The notes under the pieces: model-generated
What the model was told of the DNA's origin: nothing
Database searches by the model: none
What the model saw: only the letters and a program-made list of their open reading frames with translations
Assembly (NCBI GenBank): GCA_045562535.1
Contig: JBJKVP010000004.1
Coordinates: forward strand, 1-64,000
Source: UBA6926 sp045562535
GTDB taxonomy: Bacteria > Chloroflexota > Dehalococcoidia > UBA6926
Length of the DNA: 64,000 nucleotides
Direction: 5' to 3'
Translations under genes and position numbers: made by a program
Shown: in pieces, positions 62,401-64,000 of the stretch
How positions within the stretch are numbered: position 1 is the stretch's first letter
Layout: every line of letters begins with the position of its first letter

Positions 62401-64000
62401 GTCATATCTGCAAGCTTCGCTCCACCGAGACTCTCAAATTGGGCAGCTCCCATGTTCTTTGTCATATCGGCAAGCTTCGCTCCACCAAGATCTTGGAATT
62501 GAGCAGCACCCATATTCTTTGTCATATCAGCAAGTTTTGCCCCACCAAGATTCTGGAATTGCGCTGCACCCATATTCTTTGTCATATCGGCAAGCTTCGC
62601 TCCACCGAGATCCGCAAATTGAGCAGCTCCCATGTTCTTCGTCATATCTGCAAGCTTCGCTCCACCCATATCTTTGAAGCCATCAGCGTTCATGTTCTTG
62701 GCCATGCCAGCTACTCCGGTAGCACCCATATCTTTGAAGCCATCAGCGTTCATATTCTTGGCCATACCGGCTACTCCGGCAGCTCCCATATCTTTGAAGC
62801 CATCAGCGTTCATATTCTTGGCCATGCCGGCTACTCTGGCAGCTCCCATATCTTTGAAGCCATCAGCGTTCATGTTTTTGGCCATGCCAGCTACTCCCGC
62901 AGCTCCCATGTCTTTGAAACCATCGGCATTCATGTTCTTGGCCATGCCGGCTACTCCCGCAGCTCCCATGTCTTTGAAACCATCGGCATTCATGTTCTTG
63001 GCCATGCCAGCTACTCCCGCAGCTCCCATGTCTTTGAAACCATCGGCATTCATATTCTTGGCCATGCCAGCTACTCCGGTAGCACCCATATCTTTGAAGC
63101 CATCAGCATTCATATTCTTGGCCATGCCGGCTACTCCGGTAGCACCCATATCTTTGAAACCATCGGCATTCATATTCTTGGCCATGCCGGCTACTCCCGC
63201 AGCTCCCATGTCTTTGAAACCATCGGCATTCATATTCTTGGCCATGCCAGCGACTCCCGCAGCTCCCATGTCTTTGAAACCATCGGCGTTCATATTCTTG
63301 GCCATATCTCTTACTTTATCTGTACCCATATCTTTGAAACCAGCAGCATTCATGTTCTGAGCTAATTTTGCGGTTTCAGTACTTCCTAATTTATTGAAAT
63401 CAGCTACTTTGGCTTGATTAAGCGAATCGATTGCTTTTTGCGGATCTATTGGCCCTTTTGGGGCTCCCACTGGTGATGTACCTGTCTTTGCTCCTGGTGC
63501 AACTCCTGATGTAGCTCCTGTACCAGTTCCTCCTGGAGTCGCAGGCCCTTTGGGACCCGTAGCCCCTGTACCAGTTCCTCCTGGAGTCGCAGGCCCTTTG
63601 GGACCCGTAGCCCCTGTACCAGTTCCTCCTGGAGTCGCAGGCCCTTTGGGACCCGTAGCTCCTGTACCAGTTCCTCCTGGAGTCGCAGGCCCTTTGGGAC
63701 CCGTAGCTCCTGTACCAGTTCCTCCTGGAGTTGCAGGCCCTTTGGGACCCGTAGCCCCTGGACCAGTATGTCCTGTAGGTGAACTAGGCGAACTCGGGCT
63801 CGCTCCGGGTGATGCCGGAGAAGGAGAAGATGGCGCAGGTGATGGTGATGATGGCGCAGGTGATGGTGACGATGGCGCAGGTGATGGTGATGATGGCGCA
63901 GGTGATGGTGATGATGGCGCAGGTGTTGGCGCAGGTGTTGGCGCAGGTGTTGGCGCAGGTGTTGGCGCAGGTGCTGGTGATGGTGATGGTGATGGTGATG
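59421..64000 (-). CDS. Giant repeat protein, C-terminal 1525 residues (N-terminus outside window)
   Basis: The frame is open from the window edge to TAA at 59421. In order from the visible N-terminal side: ~73 residues of Pro/Ser/Ala/Thr repeats, five or six 16-residue collagen-like units (TPGGTGTGATGPKGPA), a short spacer, about 58 units of a 20-residue repeat in two classes (ADGFKDMGAAGVAGMAKNMN and AAQFADLGGAKLADMTKNMG types), degenerate repeats, and a ~100-residue charged tail. It has no Cys and two to three Met per unit. A GTG at 63468-63470 is not a convincing start since the same frame continues with clearly repetitive coding sequence. The periodic Leu/Met/Phe pattern suggests an alpha-helical solenoid. 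Role unknown; a surface or stalk protein is a guess. Confidence 0.85.
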   Translation of the reverse strand, partial: SPSPSPSPAPAPTPAPTPAPTPAPTPAPSSPSPAPSSPSPAPSSPSPAPSSPSPAPSSPSPASPGASPSSPSSPTGHTGPGATGPKGPATPGGTGTGATGPKGPATPGGTGTGATGPKGPATPGGTGTGATGPKGPATPGGTGTGATGPKGPATPGGTGTGATSGVAPGAKTGTSPVGAPKGPIDPQKAIDSLNQAKVADFNKLGSTETAKLAQNMNAAGFKDMGTDKVRDMAKNMNADGFKDMGAAGVAGMAKNMNADGFKDMGAAGVAGMAKNMNADGFKDMGATGVAGMAKNMNADGFKDMGATGVAGMAKNMNADGFKDMGAAGVAGMAKNMNADGFKDMGAAGVAGMAKNMNADGFKDMGAAGVAGMAKNMNADGFKDMGAARVAGMAKNMNADGFKDMGAAGVAGMAKNMNADGFKDMGATGVAGMAKNMNADGFKDMGGAKLADMTKNMGAAQFADLGGAKLADMTKNMGAAQFQNLGGAKLADMTKNMGAAQFQDLGGAKLADMTKNMGAAQFESLGGAKLADMTRNMGAAQFENLGGAKLADMTKNMGAAQFESLGGAKLADMTKNMGAAQFQSLGGAKLADMTRNMGAAQFENLGGAKLADMTKNMGAAQFADLGGAKLADMTRNMGAAQFENLGGAKLADMTKNMGAAQFENLGGAKLADMTKNMGAAQFADLGGAKLAEMHKSMGAAQYANLGGAKLADMSKNMAFTQFNDLGGSKVADMTKTMALAQFQDLGGAKLVDMTKTMDATNFESLGAARLADMTRTMDATNFQNLGGAKLADMTKSMGAAQFESLGGAKLADMTKNMGAAQFENLGGAKLADMTKNMGAAQFETLGGAKLADMTKNMGFAQFADLGAAKLVDMTKTMDAANFVNLGGAKLADMTRNMGAAQFADLGGAKLVDMTKTMDASNFQNLGGAKLAEMHKNMGPAEYANLGGSKLADMTMNMGAAQFLDLGGAKLVDMTKTMDASNFQNLGGAKLLDMTKTMDASNFQNLGGAKLSDLTKNMGAAQFQDLGGAKLLDMTKTMDAANFVNLGGAKLSDMTKNMGAAQFADLGGAKLVDMTKTMDASNFENLGGAKLLDMTKTMDATNFQNLGGAKLSDLTKNMGAAQFQDLGGAKLLDMTKTMDATNFVNLGGAKLSDMTKNMGAAQFQDLGGAKLVDMTKTMDASNFQNLGGAKLLDMTKTMDATNFQNLGGAKLSDLTKNMGAAQFQDLGGAKLVDMTKTMDASNFENLGGAKLLDMTKTMDATNFQNLGGAKLSDLTKNMGAAQFQDLGGSKLVDMTKTMDASNFQNLGGAKLVDMTKTMDAANLQNLGGAKVADMTKNMELKEFTDLGGSKVADMAKTMGSEQYSELGSTRVKDMAVTMNPTDLQGVGKGALEAITKELPSEGMGTLGSDRVEVMVKGVDVTTIQEVGTAKLGNMMDVMKGDQIGQLDSEKKSEILKSTGASFLKLKPAEGSDTTESTTSEVEWPDPEKIVEKPDFESKAKDLETAAQTLLDNTLSPQALAALSRLKI
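59881..63360 (-). repeat. About 58 tandem 60-bp repeats (20-residue units)
   Basis: The 60-bp period is exact over ~3.5 kb with no frame-breaking indel. Class 1 (about ten units, 62.7-63.3 kb) and class 2 (the rest) are both internally similar. Identical whole units recur, such as the units starting at 60181, 60361 and 60661, showing duplication of larger blocks. Confidence 0.95.
63511..63780 (-). repeat. Collagen-like 48-bp repeats (16-residue units)
   Basis: Four near-identical 48-bp units (63541-63732) are flanked by one degenerate unit (63733-63780) and a partial unit. They encode TPGGTGTGATGPKGPA, partly Gly-X-Y, with GPKGPA typical of bacterial collagen-like proteins. Confidence 0.9.
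63781..64000 (-). repeat. Pro/Ser/Ala/Thr-rich low-complexity repeats
   Basis: Units of 21 bp (encoding SSPSPAP) and 12 bp (encoding APTP), then TCA-CCA dipeptide repeats up to the window edge, all in frame with the giant repeat protein. They look like an extended wall- or surface-spanning stalk. Confidence 0.85.

Noticed and set aside
60090..63365. Long plus-strand reading frames of up to 508 codons
   Set aside because: They are antisense shadows of the 60-bp repeats: a period divisible by three without stop codons opens several frames at once.
63468..63470. GTG as start of the giant repeat protein
   Set aside because: No ribosome-binding site is seen and the same frame upstream is clearly coding (collagen-like and Pro-rich repeats) to the window edge.

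Overview
The window is a gene-dense, AT-rich bacterial chromosome segment. No mobile element, CRISPR array or rRNA was seen. The gene mix suggests an oligotrophic, possibly marine, Chloroflexota-like bacterium such as the SAR202/Dehalococcoidia group. It combines CaiB-type CoA-transferases, several enoyl-CoA hydratases, luciferase-like and GYD proteins, tandem FtsX exporters, a GAAC-N4-GTTC SOS box and NuoEFG-like modules. This placement is inference; there is no marker gene such as 16S here. UGA is an ordinary stop in many genes (hisS, the grdC-like gene, the TatD-like gene), but three in-frame UGA codons are best read as selenocysteine. Region 1 (1-8.8 kb): the end of an MFS transporter, fabI and hisS are followed by a selenoprotein reductase locus of the glycine/sarcosine/betaine reductase family. 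A divergent promoter region separates grdE-grdB (minus) from grdC, grdA and a small selenocysteine glutaredoxin-like gene (plus). Next comes a 1-Cys peroxiredoxin whose leader can be folded as a three-way junction with a pseudoknot and an intrinsic terminator, a candidate riboswitch or attenuator. Region 2 (8.9-16.2 kb): an SOS mutasome operon, imuB - small DUF6504-like gene - dnaE2, has a LexA-type box upstream. A tRNA-Gly(TCC) and a lipoprotein with eleven 12-residue repeats plus a beta-propeller follow. Region 3 (16.2-29.4 kb): an AlkA-like glycosylase, a Zn/Mn ABC transporter, three tandem crotonase paralogs around an isochorismatase-like hydrolase, a BCP peroxiredoxin, an epimerase, a GYD protein, an alpha/beta hydrolase, an MFS protein, an MscS channel and a luciferase-like oxidoreductase. 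Region 4 (29.4-44.5 kb): a four-gene MacB/LolCDE-like ABC operon with two very large FtsX permeases, where one ATPase carries an AbrB-like tail. TatD, a methyltransferase, a small unknown protein, MutL and MutS follow. Region 5 (44.5-59.3 kb): NuoG-like and NuoEF-like proteins bracket a catabolic set on one strand: MFS, crotonase, alpha/beta hydrolase, double CaiB CoA-transferase, hydantoinase-like amidohydrolase, PEP-mutase/isocitrate-lyase family enzyme and cysteine hydrolase. This looks like uptake and CoA- or amide-based breakdown of small organic compounds with electrons passed to an NADH-linked flavin/Fe-S module. A CDGSH protein, a UMF1 transporter and a tiny membrane protein follow. 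Region 6 (59.4-64 kb): the C-terminal 1,525 residues of a giant, methionine-rich, cysteine-free repeat protein. It has about 58 units of 20 residues, preceded by collagen-like 16-residue repeats and a Pro/Ser/Ala/Thr stalk that runs off the window. All functional calls come from reading the sequence and recalling family motifs; no database search was run.
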